Shown: positions 16,164-24,751 of the stretch, piece after piece
How the letters are laid out: the number at the start of each line of letters is the position of its first letter
Position numbering within the stretch: the stretch's first letter is position 1
NCBI GenBank assembly: GCA_002480645.1
Contig: DLCN01000007.1
Coordinates: forward strand, 62,001 to 126,000
Direction of reading: 5' to 3'
Source of the DNA: Balneolaceae bacterium UBA7797
Lineage (GTDB): Bacteria; Bacteroidota; Rhodothermia; Balneolales; Balneolaceae
DNA: 64,000 nt
Translations under genes and position numbers: made by a program
Notes under the pieces: model-generated
The model's input: the letters and a program-made list of their open reading frames with translations, nothing else
Told to the model about the DNA's origin: nothing
Database searches by the model: none

Positions 16164-17561
16164 ATGGAACGAAAGAAATTCTTACAATCACTGATCGGAA
16201 CCTCCGCATTACTAACTGTCCCCGGTTCTAAATACGTGGAAGATGCCTATGCCCTGCCGGAGGTTATCCGAGACACAAATCGCTCGGTAACGGGTAGTAT
16301 GATTGGGTATAGTGATGAACCTATTGAGAAAGTAAATGTAGGGATCATTGGCCTGGGGAATCGGGGATCTGTTTTATTGGAAATGTTCCAGTGGTTGGTT
16401 GAAAATGACAGGGCAGAAATTGTTGCACTCTGTGATGTTCAACCCAAAAAGGTAGAGGCCGCATCTTCGAAATTAGCCAATTGGCAAACTGCGAAACCAA
16501 CATTCTACTCAGATAAACCCGATGATTGGAAAAAACTGGCTCAGCAGGATAACGTAGATCTTTTATTGATCTGCACCCCCTGGAATATGCATACCCCAAT
16601 GGCATTATTTGGTATGAGAAATGGCAAACATGTGGCTTCTGAAGTACCAATCGGCTACTCATTGGAAGATCTGTGGAATTTGGTTGAGACTGCTGAGGAA
16701 ACCAGAAGACACTGTATTATGATCGAAAACTGCTGTTATAACGAAGAGGAACTTTTCGTTTTGAATATGATCAATAATGGCGTTTTCGGCGACATCACCC
16801 ATACAGAAGGAGCCTACTTGCACGATCTGCGGGATCTGATGCTCAGTGACACCTATTATTACGATTACTGGCGCTTGAAGGAACACGTTTCCCGAGATGG
16901 AAATTTTTATACCACACATGGATTGGGCCCTATAAGTTTTTATCTGAATATTGGCCGTGGGGATACCTTTTCACACCTTACCTCAATGAGCTCCAGAGAA
17001 ATGAGTTTAAGTGAAGCTGCCAAAGATTCAACGGCACCTTATAAAGACTTTAAGTGCGGAGATATGAATACCACGCTCATCAAAACAGAACTAGGTAAGA
17101 CCATCATGCTTCAGTTTGATGTTCACACCGGACGACCGTATTCCCGTATCAATAAAGTGTGTGGTACTAAAGCGGTACATGACGGATACCCCAGCCGACT
17201 CTATATTGATGATAAGAAAACGGAACTTGGTCACCGCTGGCTGCCACAGGAATTGTATGATGAATACCGGCAGAACTACATGCATCCCATCATAAAAAAA
17301 CTAAAAACCATCAGCCAGGGTTTTAGGCAAGGGCATGGCGGAATGGATTTTGTGATGATCTACCGTTTGATAACCGCATTAAATTTAGGGTTACCATTAG
17401 ACATCAATGTTTATGACAGTGCCATGTGGGCAGCGGTCACCCCAATGTCAGAATTGTCGGTGGCCAGCAAAAGTGTATCGCTTCCATTTCCAGATTTCAC
17501 AGGAGGCACCTGGAAGACTCACGATCAACTGGAGATCAACAGAGTGTTTAAAGACGCTTAG
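16164..17561 (+). CDS. GH109 family alpha-N-acetylgalactosaminidase-like protein (NAD-dependent)
   Basis: 465 residues. An N-terminal export signal (MERKKFLQSLIGTSALL, a Tat-like RK rather than RR pair) leads into a Gfo/Idh/MocA fold: NAD loop IIGLGNRGSV at about 61-70. GH109 hallmarks follow, including LICTPWNMHTPMAL, HVASEVPIGYSL, ETRRHCIMIENCCYNEEEL and YTTHGLGPISFY. GH109 enzymes cleave alpha-GalNAc with NAD+ held as a redox cofactor, in the periplasm. An ORF extends to GTG 16065, but the signal peptide fixes the ATG at 16164. It is transcribed divergently from the symporter-kinase operon, fitting a scavenging locus. The four-base overlap at its end with the acetyltransferase gene is tail-to-tail. 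Confidence 0.85.
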   Translation: MERKKFLQSLIGTSALLTVPGSKYVEDAYALPEVIRDTNRSVTGSMIGYSDEPIEKVNVGIIGLGNRGSVLLEMFQWLVENDRAEIVALCDVQPKKVEAASSKLANWQTAKPTFYSDKPDDWKKLAQQDNVDLLLICTPWNMHTPMALFGMRNGKHVASEVPIGYSLEDLWNLVETAEETRRHCIMIENCCYNEEELFVLNMINNGVFGDITHTEGAYLHDLRDLMLSDTYYYDYWRLKEHVSRDGNFYTTHGLGPISFYLNIGRGDTFSHLTSMSSREMSLSEAAKDSTAPYKDFKCGDMNTTLIKTELGKTIMLQFDVHTGRPYSRINKVCGTKAVHDGYPSRLYIDDKKTELGHRWLPQELYDEYRQNYMHPIIKKLKTISQGFRQGHGGMDFVMIYRLITALNLGLPLDINVYDSAMWAAVTPMSELSVASKSVSLPFPDFTGGTWKTHDQLEINRVFKDA

Positions 17562-18043
17562 TTTTCAAGTTCCCTAACCAGTAAAGAGACTCGTTTTTTT
17601 CCACCTTCGGTATCTTGTTGAGCAATTTCAATGAATCCCATTCTGGCATGAAATGCCAGTGACTGAGGATTTGGTGGTTTTACATTCACCTCACAGGTAA
17701 TTCGTTTTTGTAACGATCTTTCAGCTATGTGATCATAGAACTGAGTACCAATGCCTTTTCCCCGGTACGTCTCAGCTACCACAATTCGGTCCACATAATC
17801 AAATTGTGAGAATCGCTGGCTGAAATATTGGTAGTTCAGGCTATCGTAGCTCTGTCCCGGAGGAATTACGATCAGGAATCCGACCACCTCTCCCGTTTCA
17901 CCTTCAGCAACCAAAAAGAATGAACTGATCTCCATGAAGTGCTCAAAGTCACTTAGAGGAATACTATTTACATGGGGAACCGCCGCTTCATTTAGCATCC
18001 GGATCTTTGAAAGATCTTCTTTTTGTACGTTTCGTAGTTTCAT
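17558..18043 (-). CDS. GNAT family N-acetyltransferase
   Basis: 161 residues, GNAT fold. The acetyl-CoA pyrophosphate loop reads VAETYRGKGIGTQFYDHI near 100-117, and a beta strand with FFLVAEGETGEVVGFL precedes it. Substrate unknown; similar small GNATs act on amines or protein termini. The 3' end overlaps the GH109 gene tail by four bases; the start lies about 100 bases from the divergent ilvA gene. Confidence 0.85.
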   Translation of the reverse strand: MKLRNVQKEDLSKIRMLNEAAVPHVNSIPLSDFEHFMEISSFFLVAEGETGEVVGFLIVIPPGQSYDSLNYQYFSQRFSQFDYVDRIVVAETYRGKGIGTQFYDHIAERSLQKRITCEVNVKPPNPQSLAFHARMGFIEIAQQDTEGGKKRVSLLVRELEN

Positions 18044-18141
18044 GCGGGGAATATAAGATCAAAATATAATCATCTCATTATTTCCCGCAGAAGGCTATAT
18101 TCCAAGCCTCAATCATTCATCGAAAGCGTTCAAAATACATC

Positions 18142-19407
18142 ATGGCGGAAACAACAGATAGTAAGATCATCTCTGTTGACAAGATCAACGAAGCAGCCGG
18201 ACAGCTCAAAGGTATAGCAATTCACACTCCTTTGGCTGAAAATCTACAACTTTCGGAACAATATCAGGCCAATATCTGGCTGAAGCGGGAGGACTTACAG
18301 GTTGTTCGGTCTTACAAGATCCGTGGTGCATACAATATGATGGAGAGCCTTCCTGATGAAGAACTGAAAAACGGAGTAGTTTGTGCCAGCGCGGGTAATC
18401 ATGCTCAGGGTGTGGCATTAGCCTGTTTTAAAAAGAAAATTCAGGGTACTATTTTTATGCCGGTCACCACTCCCGAGCAGAAGGTAAAGCAGGTTAAGAT
18501 GTTCGGCAAAGAATATGTTTCGGTGGTTCTGGAAGGTGATACTTTTGATGATTCTTTCGCCCGAGCCAGATCTTTCTGTGATGTTAAAAAAGCCGCCTTC
18601 ATCCCTCCCTTTAATGATCCTATGATCATTGCCGGACAGGGAACCGTTGGTAAAGAAATTCTGGATGATGCGGACTTCAAGATCGATTATTTATTACTTC
18701 CTGTCGGTGGAGGCGGACTATCTGCCGGAGTTGGGTCTATATTTCATCACCTTTCCCCTGAAACCAAGATCATTGGAATTGAACCTGAAGGCGCTCCGGC
18801 TATGCAAAAGTCGCTGGAGGCCGGGAAGTTGGTAACGCTTGACCATATCGACAAGTTTGTGGACGGAGCAGCAGTGCAACGGGTCGGTGACATAACCTTT
18901 GATATATGCCGGAAAGTACTGGATAAAGTGATCACCGTGGCAGAAGGCAAGATCTGCGGGGTGATACTGAAAATGTATAATGAGCAGGCTATAGTTGTAG
19001 AACCGGCAGGAGCACTTGCCATTACCGCACTGGACGAGCTCAAAGATGAGATCAAAGGTAAGAATGTGGTCTGTATTGTGAGTGGAAGTAACAACGATAT
19101 TACACGAACAGCAGAGATCAAAGAGCGCTCGCTCATGTACGAAGGATTGAAACATTACTTTATTGTGGATTTCCCTCAGCGTTCGGGTGCTTTAATGGAA
19201 TTTTTGAGTGATGTTCTGGGACCTGATGATGACATTACGTATTTCGAGTATTCCAAAAAAACCAATCGGGAACTGGGACCGGCTTTAATAGGATTGGAGA
19301 TCAAACGTAAAGAAGATCTTAAACCCCTGATCGAACGGATGAAAGCCAAAAATTTCAGTTTTGAGTATGTAAACGATCAACCCAGATTATTCCGTTTCCT
19401 AACCTGA
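18142..19407 (+). CDS. ilvA: Threonine ammonia-lyase, biosynthetic
   Basis: PLP enzyme converting threonine to 2-oxobutyrate and ammonia, the first step of isoleucine synthesis; its product feeds the IlvB/IlvN enzyme coded at the window start. 421 residues. The PLP lysine is K59 in RSYKIRGAYN, and the phosphate loop is PVGGGGLSAG near 194-203. A C-terminal ACT-like domain starts at about 335 (HYFIVDFPQRSGALMEFL), which usually gives feedback control. It is separate from the ilvBNC operon and has its own promoter region. Confidence 0.93.
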   Translation: MAETTDSKIISVDKINEAAGQLKGIAIHTPLAENLQLSEQYQANIWLKREDLQVVRSYKIRGAYNMMESLPDEELKNGVVCASAGNHAQGVALACFKKKIQGTIFMPVTTPEQKVKQVKMFGKEYVSVVLEGDTFDDSFARARSFCDVKKAAFIPPFNDPMIIAGQGTVGKEILDDADFKIDYLLLPVGGGGLSAGVGSIFHHLSPETKIIGIEPEGAPAMQKSLEAGKLVTLDHIDKFVDGAAVQRVGDITFDICRKVLDKVITVAEGKICGVILKMYNEQAIVVEPAGALAITALDELKDEIKGKNVVCIVSGSNNDITRTAEIKERSLMYEGLKHYFIVDFPQRSGALMEFLSDVLGPDDDITYFEYSKKTNRELGPALIGLEIKRKEDLKPLIERMKAKNFSFEYVNDQPRLFRFLT

Positions 19408-19448
19408 TTTCAGGCCTGACTGAAGCGTTTGCAAGTTCAACCCACTGT

Positions 19449-19476
19449 TTGCTTTTTTCTGTCAAACAGATATACT
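19449..19476 (+). promoter_or_regulatory. Possible promoter of the outer-membrane protein gene
   Basis: TTGCTT and TATACT are separated by 16 bases, with the -10 element ending 29 bases before the ATG at 19506. It fits a generic sigma-70 pattern (three of six, five of six) and is a reading from sequence only. Confidence 0.3.
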
Positions 19477-19505
19477 TATTTAATTCTGGTAATAACGTCT
19501 GTGTT

Positions 19506-21281
19506 ATGAAAAAGTCTCTTCTGCTAATTATATCGGCCTTATTATTTTCCGGGGTGGCCACGGCTCAGTATTTTAATACCAAAGGGTATTATGTGCCTGC
19601 CGAAGATTTTAACTTCCTGTTTCAACCCAATGAATTCACCCCGTTTCAAACCGGAGATTACGGTGAGTTATCGGGTCAATTCACCCGCCATAATCTATAT
19701 TATGTGGCTTTAAATCCGGCAAATACAACCAGGTTCAGTAAAAATTATCTCTACGTAGATTATAACAGAGCTTCTGAAAACCGTTACGTAGTTCCCTATT
19801 TCCTCTATAGCTCACTCTCTTCCATTTATATTCCCTCTCCGTTGAATTTCTATGATCGTGAACCCCAACTCTCAACAGCATTCTTTTTTAAACCTTTTAA
19901 AAATGATCGCTTTGTGCTTGGTTCAACCTATCAGTTAATGAAGATCAACGAGCAATACATGAATCTGGATTATGGATTTTACCCGACTGCTGAGTTTGCG
20001 ACTTCTGTTTTCCCCGGCACAATGTCTTATAATAATTTACTATCAGGAAGAAATGATATGGCACATACCGGTCATTTCTCTTCTTTCTATGCAGGATATC
20101 AGTTCAGCGAGGCTTTAAGTGTCGGTGCAAAAATTTCGTACAACAGTTATCTGGGAAGCGGTAATCAAACTCTGGATCAATCGGATTTATATCAGGGATA
20201 TTCTCCTCAGGTGATCATTGCTCAGGATTTCGATTACAACCGGCAGAGAAGAACAGATTACTCTCAGTGGGATGCTTCTTTGGGAATAAACTTTACTCTT
20301 TCAACTACTACTACAGCAGGTTTTAGCATGGGATTCCTTACCGGAGATTTCAGTCAATACTCCGATAATTATCAATACAATAACTCACTGCCTGATACAG
20401 ATCATTATTATAATTATAACAATACAGATAAGAATCTCTTCGATAAGAATGGTAATAGTTGGTACGCAACTGCTAATTTGATCTATTCTCCGTCAAACCG
20501 AACTAACATTGAATTATCCTATCGATTAAACATCACCAATTATGATCTGAGTTTTGCTGACCATAGCCAAAATGCAAATAATTCAAAAGATAGTGGGATT
20601 CTGTTAAGTGGCGACCGGGAGGTAACTGCGTTGTATGTATCCAATCAGAAATTATGGGCAAACGCAAATGGTAATAATTCAAATTGGAGTAATGGTTTTA
20701 CCATTACTGTTGATCATCAATTACTGCAACATGTATCCATTACTTCCGGTGTTCAAGTGAACTTCAGATCGGAAGATGAGACGTACCGCCAAACCTTTTC
20801 CAATACTTATAATACAAACAGAGATTTCAGTTTTATTGAATCTTCTGCACCTGATTCAAGCTGGCAATTCCGATCATCGTCATTCAGTAGGGATAAGAAT
20901 GATTTCGAGAGACAAACCTACTCTATGTATGTTCCCATGATCGTTAATATGCAGCTATTTAGTTCCCTGAATGTACAGACCGGTTTAATCGTGTCTCACT
21001 TCAGCGACAGGATAAACAGATCTTATCAAAGTTTAGAATATCAGTACGAGTACATCAGTTCAGATGAATCTTACTCTGACTCTCGCGGCATTCAACCAGC
21101 TTCATCAAACATTGAAAGTGACACACAATCCTATGTGCATTTAATTGGTTCTGTGGTTTATTCACCATTAGAAAGGATGAGTATCCGGTTTGTTACCACA
21201 ACCAATAAGATGCAATCTGCTTTCGGGCCTCAAAATACCGGGAATTATCAGTTCCGACTAAGTCTCGAATTAACTTTTTGA
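19506..21281 (+). CDS. Outer-membrane beta-barrel protein of unknown function
   Basis: 591 residues after choosing the ATG at 19506, which starts a clean signal peptide (MKKSLLLIISALLFSGVATAQ); an upstream TTG at 19449 would bury it. The body is rich in Asn, Tyr and Ser with alternating polar and apolar residues, as in barrel strands, and the last residue is Phe (LSLELTF), the usual insertion signal for outer-membrane proteins. A low-complexity Tyr/Asn segment near 295-310 may be an external loop. No known barrel family is recognisable. It converges on the DUF2911 gene nine bases away. Confidence 0.7.
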   Translation: MKKSLLLIISALLFSGVATAQYFNTKGYYVPAEDFNFLFQPNEFTPFQTGDYGELSGQFTRHNLYYVALNPANTTRFSKNYLYVDYNRASENRYVVPYFLYSSLSSIYIPSPLNFYDREPQLSTAFFFKPFKNDRFVLGSTYQLMKINEQYMNLDYGFYPTAEFATSVFPGTMSYNNLLSGRNDMAHTGHFSSFYAGYQFSEALSVGAKISYNSYLGSGNQTLDQSDLYQGYSPQVIIAQDFDYNRQRRTDYSQWDASLGINFTLSTTTTAGFSMGFLTGDFSQYSDNYQYNNSLPDTDHYYNYNNTDKNLFDKNGNSWYATANLIYSPSNRTNIELSYRLNITNYDLSFADHSQNANNSKDSGILLSGDREVTALYVSNQKLWANANGNNSNWSNGFTITVDHQLLQHVSITSGVQVNFRSEDETYRQTFSNTYNTNRDFSFIESSAPDSSWQFRSSSFSRDKNDFERQTYSMYVPMIVNMQLFSSLNVQTGLIVSHFSDRINRSYQSLEYQYEYISSDESYSDSRGIQPASSNIESDTQSYVHLIGSVVYSPLERMSIRFVTTTNKMQSAFGPQNTGNYQFRLSLELTF

Positions 21282-21290
21282 GTTTAGTAA

Positions 21291-21989
21291 TTACTGCGTA
21301 AGCTGATTCAGATCGACTTTTTTAGGTGCTGTGCTATCAGGTACGCCCATGGATTTTTTGATATTATCAAGATACTGCTGGATCGCATTTCCTTTTTGAT
21401 CTTCTTCAAAATTTACAACCGGTATGCGAAGCATTGTTTTTTCCCAGGATAGGATCAATGCATTATCCCGGGCATCGATCGTAAGATCTTCAACAAAATT
21501 CATATTATAATGAGCAGCTACTTCAAAGCTGCCAATTTCCTCTTCTCTCACTTCCGGTGTGATGTTATTGCCCCAATGCAATGTTGACTTATTTACAAAT
21601 ATCTCCCATCTGAATTTACCGGGGATCGCGTACAGCGAATACCGACCCTTCGGAACAACAAGGTCTCCAAGAACAATATCCGCATCTGTATATAACCGGG
21701 TAGGTTCGTTCGCTCCCATTCTCCAGAGCTGATTGAATGCTACAAGATCTCCAAAGATTTTCCGCCCTTTCGCCGACGGGCTACCATAACACACCAGTAC
21801 TTTATGGTGTCCAAGATCCATTTCTGAGCTGTTCAGAGGACTCAGCCGCTCCTGATACGTTAACGGACTGGAATAATCCATCATACATCGTCCTACTGTC
21901 CATTCAACAGGGATATAATGGTATCCTGTCAATGCGAAGAAGATAAATGCGAAAAATGGTAGTGCCCCGAAAAAGATTATTTTCTTCAT
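21291..21989 (-). CDS. DUF2911 family protein
   Basis: 232 residues with an N-terminal membrane helix or signal (about 3-21). DUF2911 signatures are LVCYGSPSAKGRKIFG, FNQLWRMGANEPTRL and VPKGRYSLYAIPG, all read directly. DUF2911 proteins are exported in Bacteroidota and related groups and have no assigned activity to my knowledge. A single gene, tail-to-tail with the barrel gene, with 160 bases of non-coding DNA ahead of it that contain the flotillin terminator. Confidence 0.82.
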   Translation of the reverse strand: MKKIIFFGALPFFAFIFFALTGYHYIPVEWTVGRCMMDYSSPLTYQERLSPLNSSEMDLGHHKVLVCYGSPSAKGRKIFGDLVAFNQLWRMGANEPTRLYTDADIVLGDLVVPKGRYSLYAIPGKFRWEIFVNKSTLHWGNNITPEVREEEIGSFEVAAHYNMNFVEDLTIDARDNALILSWEKTMLRIPVVNFEEDQKGNAIQQYLDNIKKSMGVPDSTAPKKVDLNQLTQ

Positions 21990-22093
21990 GATAATTCACA
22001 CACTTTTTTTCCAAATAAACGGACTTATTGAGAGTTTCGCCGTGAAGAATTATTAATAATTGAATATTGGTAAGTTCAATGGTTCATGAAATT

Positions 22094-22124
22094 AAAAAAG
22101 CCACTTCATCAACATGAAGTGGCT
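22094..22124 (-). terminator. Terminator of the flotillin operon
   Basis: AGCCACTTCAT at 22099-22109 pairs with ATGAAGTGGCT at 22114-22124, with a CAAC loop. On the minus strand the stem is followed by a run of T (the A tract at 22094-22099). It sits 26 bases after the flotillin stop. Confidence 0.85.
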
Positions 22125-22149
22125 CAGAATATGTACACCTTTCCAACTA

Positions 22150-23919
22150 TTATTTCTTTTCTGTAGATGTTGGTTTTGAAGATGCCCCGGTTGATTCAGC
22201 CTGTTTCTTTGGCTCCGTTTTTGGTTGATCCTGTTCTGATGGCACCTCCAGCGACTTGGTCAATCCTTTTAAAGAACCGGGCTCTATCCCTACTTCCTGA
22301 AGTATGTTGTCAACGATCGGCGCTAATCCACGATACTTGAGTAAACTATTGATCAGTTGATCAGCCATATTACCATTTACTCCCCCACCCGTTGGTACGG
22401 CATTTCCATTTCCGGCTGAACCACCTCCAACAAAGTCATTCAGTCCGCCTACATTGATCACTTTCATATCCGAAATGGCTTCGATTGGTTTCACACTAGC
22501 CTCAATGATAGAAGCTGCGTTTTTGATCGTTTCGAGCTGGATACGCATCTTAATGATCTCTTCGGAAAGTACGTTTTCTGCGGTATTCAGTTTCTCGCTA
22601 CCTTCGGCCTCAACACGATACCGTTCTTCATCGGCACCGGCTTTGATCTTGATGGCTTCCGCTTCGGCATTTGCTGTGGTTTTTATGGCTTCCGCTTTGT
22701 CTAAAGCAGCTGTTTTTTCTGCATTCGCAGCAACTTTTACAGTTACGGCTTTTTCTTCCGCTTCCTCGGTAGCCTTGATCACTGCAATTTCTTTATTTCT
22801 GTTCGCGATCTCTTTATCACGGGCAGTTTGTACTTTTTCAGATGCAGCCACCGCTTCTGCCTCAGCAAGTCTTGCTTCCTTTTCAGCTTTAGAACGATCT
22901 TTCGATTTATTTGCCACAGCAATATCTCTGTCCTGATCTGTGATCTCCACTGTCTTTTCGCGTTCGATATCTCGCTCTTTCAATGCCTGTTCATTCAGAA
23001 TACGTTCTTCCTCTATCGCCCTGTTGGCTTTGATTCGGGCAGTTTCTACTTCTTTTTGTGAAAGGATCTCCGCTTCCTGTGAAAGTTTGTCATTCTCAGC
23101 TTTTTCTTTTGCAATGGATGTAGCTTCAATAGCCGCCTGATTTGCGATCGCTCTTTGCTGAGCTGCTCTGGCAAATTCCTCTTCTCTTTCTAACTCAAGA
23201 CGTTCTTTTTCGGCCTCCAGATCTTTTTTCTTGATGGCAACCGAAGTATTCTGTTCAATATCATTACGAACTTTCTTCTTCTCCTCGATGGTCTCCGTTA
23301 ACTTCGTAAGACCTTGCGCATCAAAGGCATTATTTGCATTAAAATATTGCTTATCAGTTTGATCTAATCCGGTAAGCGATACCGTCTCCAATTCAAGACC
23401 ATTCTTTTCAAGATCGGCCTTCACAGCATTCTGAACTTTTTGTACAAAATCAGTGCGTTTCTCATGCAATTCTTCCATGCCCATTTCTGCAGCTACAGCA
23501 CGTAAGGCATCCACAAATTTACCCTCCATCAACTCCTTCAGCTGATCCGGAGAAACCGTACGTTGACCTAAGGTCTGTGCGGCAAAGGCGATCGCATCCG
23601 ATTCGGGTTTTACCCTTACATAGAATTCGGCGGTAGCGTCTACCCGCATACGATCTCTGGTGATGAGAGCCTGCTCATTCTTTCTTGCGACTACCAACCG
23701 GATCGTGTTCATATTTACCGTGATGACTTCATGCAACACCGGGAATACTAAAGCTCCGCCATTCATGATTACTTTTTGCCCGCCAAACCCGGTTCTAACG
23801 AACGAAAGTTCTTTACTTGCCCGCTTGTACAGCCTTGAAAATACCAACCCGATAATTATTAGAGTGACTACGATCACGCCGCCAATTATGAGCATATCAT
23901 TAGAGGTTAAGATTTCCAT
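22150..23919 (-). CDS. YqiK-type flotillin (SPFH protein)
   Basis: 589 residues. One N-terminal membrane helix (about 9-29), then the SPFH domain (KELSFVRTGFGGQKVIMNGGALVFPV, then ARKNEQALITRDRMRVDATAEFYVRV). From about 215 to 480 runs a very long alpha-helical coiled coil of AE-rich repeats. The C-terminal part (about 500-560) has a glycine-rich linker and an amphipathic segment, and the end is Gln/Lys/Pro-rich. Flotillins of this class form large cage-like membrane assemblies, but here the exact role is unknown. It follows a YqiJ-like gene by 19 bases in the same direction, the standard yqiJ-yqiK pair. Confidence 0.92.
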   Translation of the reverse strand: MEILTSNDMLIIGGVIVVTLIIIGLVFSRLYKRASKELSFVRTGFGGQKVIMNGGALVFPVLHEVITVNMNTIRLVVARKNEQALITRDRMRVDATAEFYVRVKPESDAIAFAAQTLGQRTVSPDQLKELMEGKFVDALRAVAAEMGMEELHEKRTDFVQKVQNAVKADLEKNGLELETVSLTGLDQTDKQYFNANNAFDAQGLTKLTETIEEKKKVRNDIEQNTSVAIKKKDLEAEKERLELEREEEFARAAQQRAIANQAAIEATSIAKEKAENDKLSQEAEILSQKEVETARIKANRAIEEERILNEQALKERDIEREKTVEITDQDRDIAVANKSKDRSKAEKEARLAEAEAVAASEKVQTARDKEIANRNKEIAVIKATEEAEEKAVTVKVAANAEKTAALDKAEAIKTTANAEAEAIKIKAGADEERYRVEAEGSEKLNTAENVLSEEIIKMRIQLETIKNAASIIEASVKPIEAISDMKVINVGGLNDFVGGGSAGNGNAVPTGGGVNGNMADQLINSLLKYRGLAPIVDNILQEVGIEPGSLKGLTKSLEVPSEQDQPKTEPKKQAESTGASSKPTSTEKK

Positions 23920-23938
23920 TCTATTCTTTTACTCCGAT

Positions 23939-24613
23939 CTATTGTTTAATTCTTATTGCTTTAAATGTATTCTGTTCTTTTCCAGTCAATTCTACTTTGG
24001 TTCCCAGAACAAATTCATCATCTTCATCTTCCGGTTCAACAAGGAAATAATGAAGCTGTCCAAACTTATCCTTGAATTTTGCTTCGGCCGGTAATCCTTT
24101 TCTCGCAGTACCAATATTTATCTCTGCGACTTCGCCGATAAAACTCTTCTCTAATAAAGCTGTAGTTTCTTCCCTGAAAAGATTTTCACCCAATGCTTTC
24201 GCAATATATTTGTAGGCAGGGAAACCCAGAATCATGGCAGCAGGAACGGCAAATAATGAGGGAAGTGTAAAGTCTGCAAATCGGTTTAAAAGACTCTGTC
24301 CAATGAACCCTGTAATCGAAAAACTTGCCAGAAAAATTATCAGTAAGATCAGCATTGGTACATTCTTTACCTTAATCCAGGCAATGTATTTACTGATGAA
24401 ACTACTTTGCACATCTGCATCCCCTTCGATATCAAAATCTGCATCAGCTTCAACATCCAATCCAACATCGGTTGCATCGAAAAGATTATCGATAATCTCT
24501 GATAACCCAAGTCCGGCAAGCAGAGAGAGAATTTCCAGACTCATGATCCCCAGCATAAAATAGAATGCATATAAAAAAGGGGTATTATAGGGTTCGAACA
24601 GGTATTCCAGCAT
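23939..24613 (-). CDS. YqiJ-like membrane protein with OB-fold domain
   Basis: 224 residues from the ATG at 24611-24613. Residues 10-30 and 105-135 contain membrane helices; between them is an unusually acidic stretch (DATDVGLDVEADADFDIEGDADV, about 52-74, given here only as its composition: eleven or so Asp/Glu). After 150 an NfeD-like OB fold is expected (FIGEVAEINIGTARKGLPAEAKFKD). It is cotranscribed with the flotillin gene downstream, as YqiJ is with YqiK, where it is thought to help placement or assembly. An upstream in-frame ATG exists at 24718 but lies inside the sdhB terminator, so I rejected it. Confidence 0.8.
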   Translation of the reverse strand: MLEYLFEPYNTPFLYAFYFMLGIMSLEILSLLAGLGLSEIIDNLFDATDVGLDVEADADFDIEGDADVQSSFISKYIAWIKVKNVPMLILLIIFLASFSITGFIGQSLLNRFADFTLPSLFAVPAAMILGFPAYKYIAKALGENLFREETTALLEKSFIGEVAEINIGTARKGLPAEAKFKDKFGQLHYFLVEPEDEDDEFVLGTKVELTGKEQNTFKAIRIKQ

Positions 24614-24691
24614 GAGGTAATTATTCCGAATAAAACCGATAACTATCAGCTCATAAATAGTAAAATTTCCGTTATTTACCAATAGTATCAA

Positions 24692-24729
24692 ACAAAAAAG
24701 AGCCACTTCTTTTTGCAAGAAGTGGCTCT
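24692..24729 (-). terminator. Terminator of the succinate dehydrogenase operon
   Basis: AGAGCCACTTCTT pairs with AAGAAGTGGCTCT across a TTGC loop; read from the minus strand the stem is followed by a T-rich tract (A tract at 24692-24699). It lies 23 bases after the sdhB stop and also bounds the yqiJ-like gene. The stem core AGCCACTTC is shared with the flotillin terminator. Confidence 0.88.
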
Positions 24730-24751
24730 TGATAACTGGAAATAAAATGTG

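Noticed and set aside
22454..22936. A 160-residue open frame on the plus strand opposite the flotillin coiled coil
   Set aside because: It is rich in Ala and Ser, produced by the AE-repeat codons of the real gene on the other strand, has no domain and no ribosome site.
22290..23300. Repeated DNA inside the flotillin gene
   Set aside because: Repetition is at the protein level (AE-rich coiled coil); no exact nucleotide repeat unit was seen.
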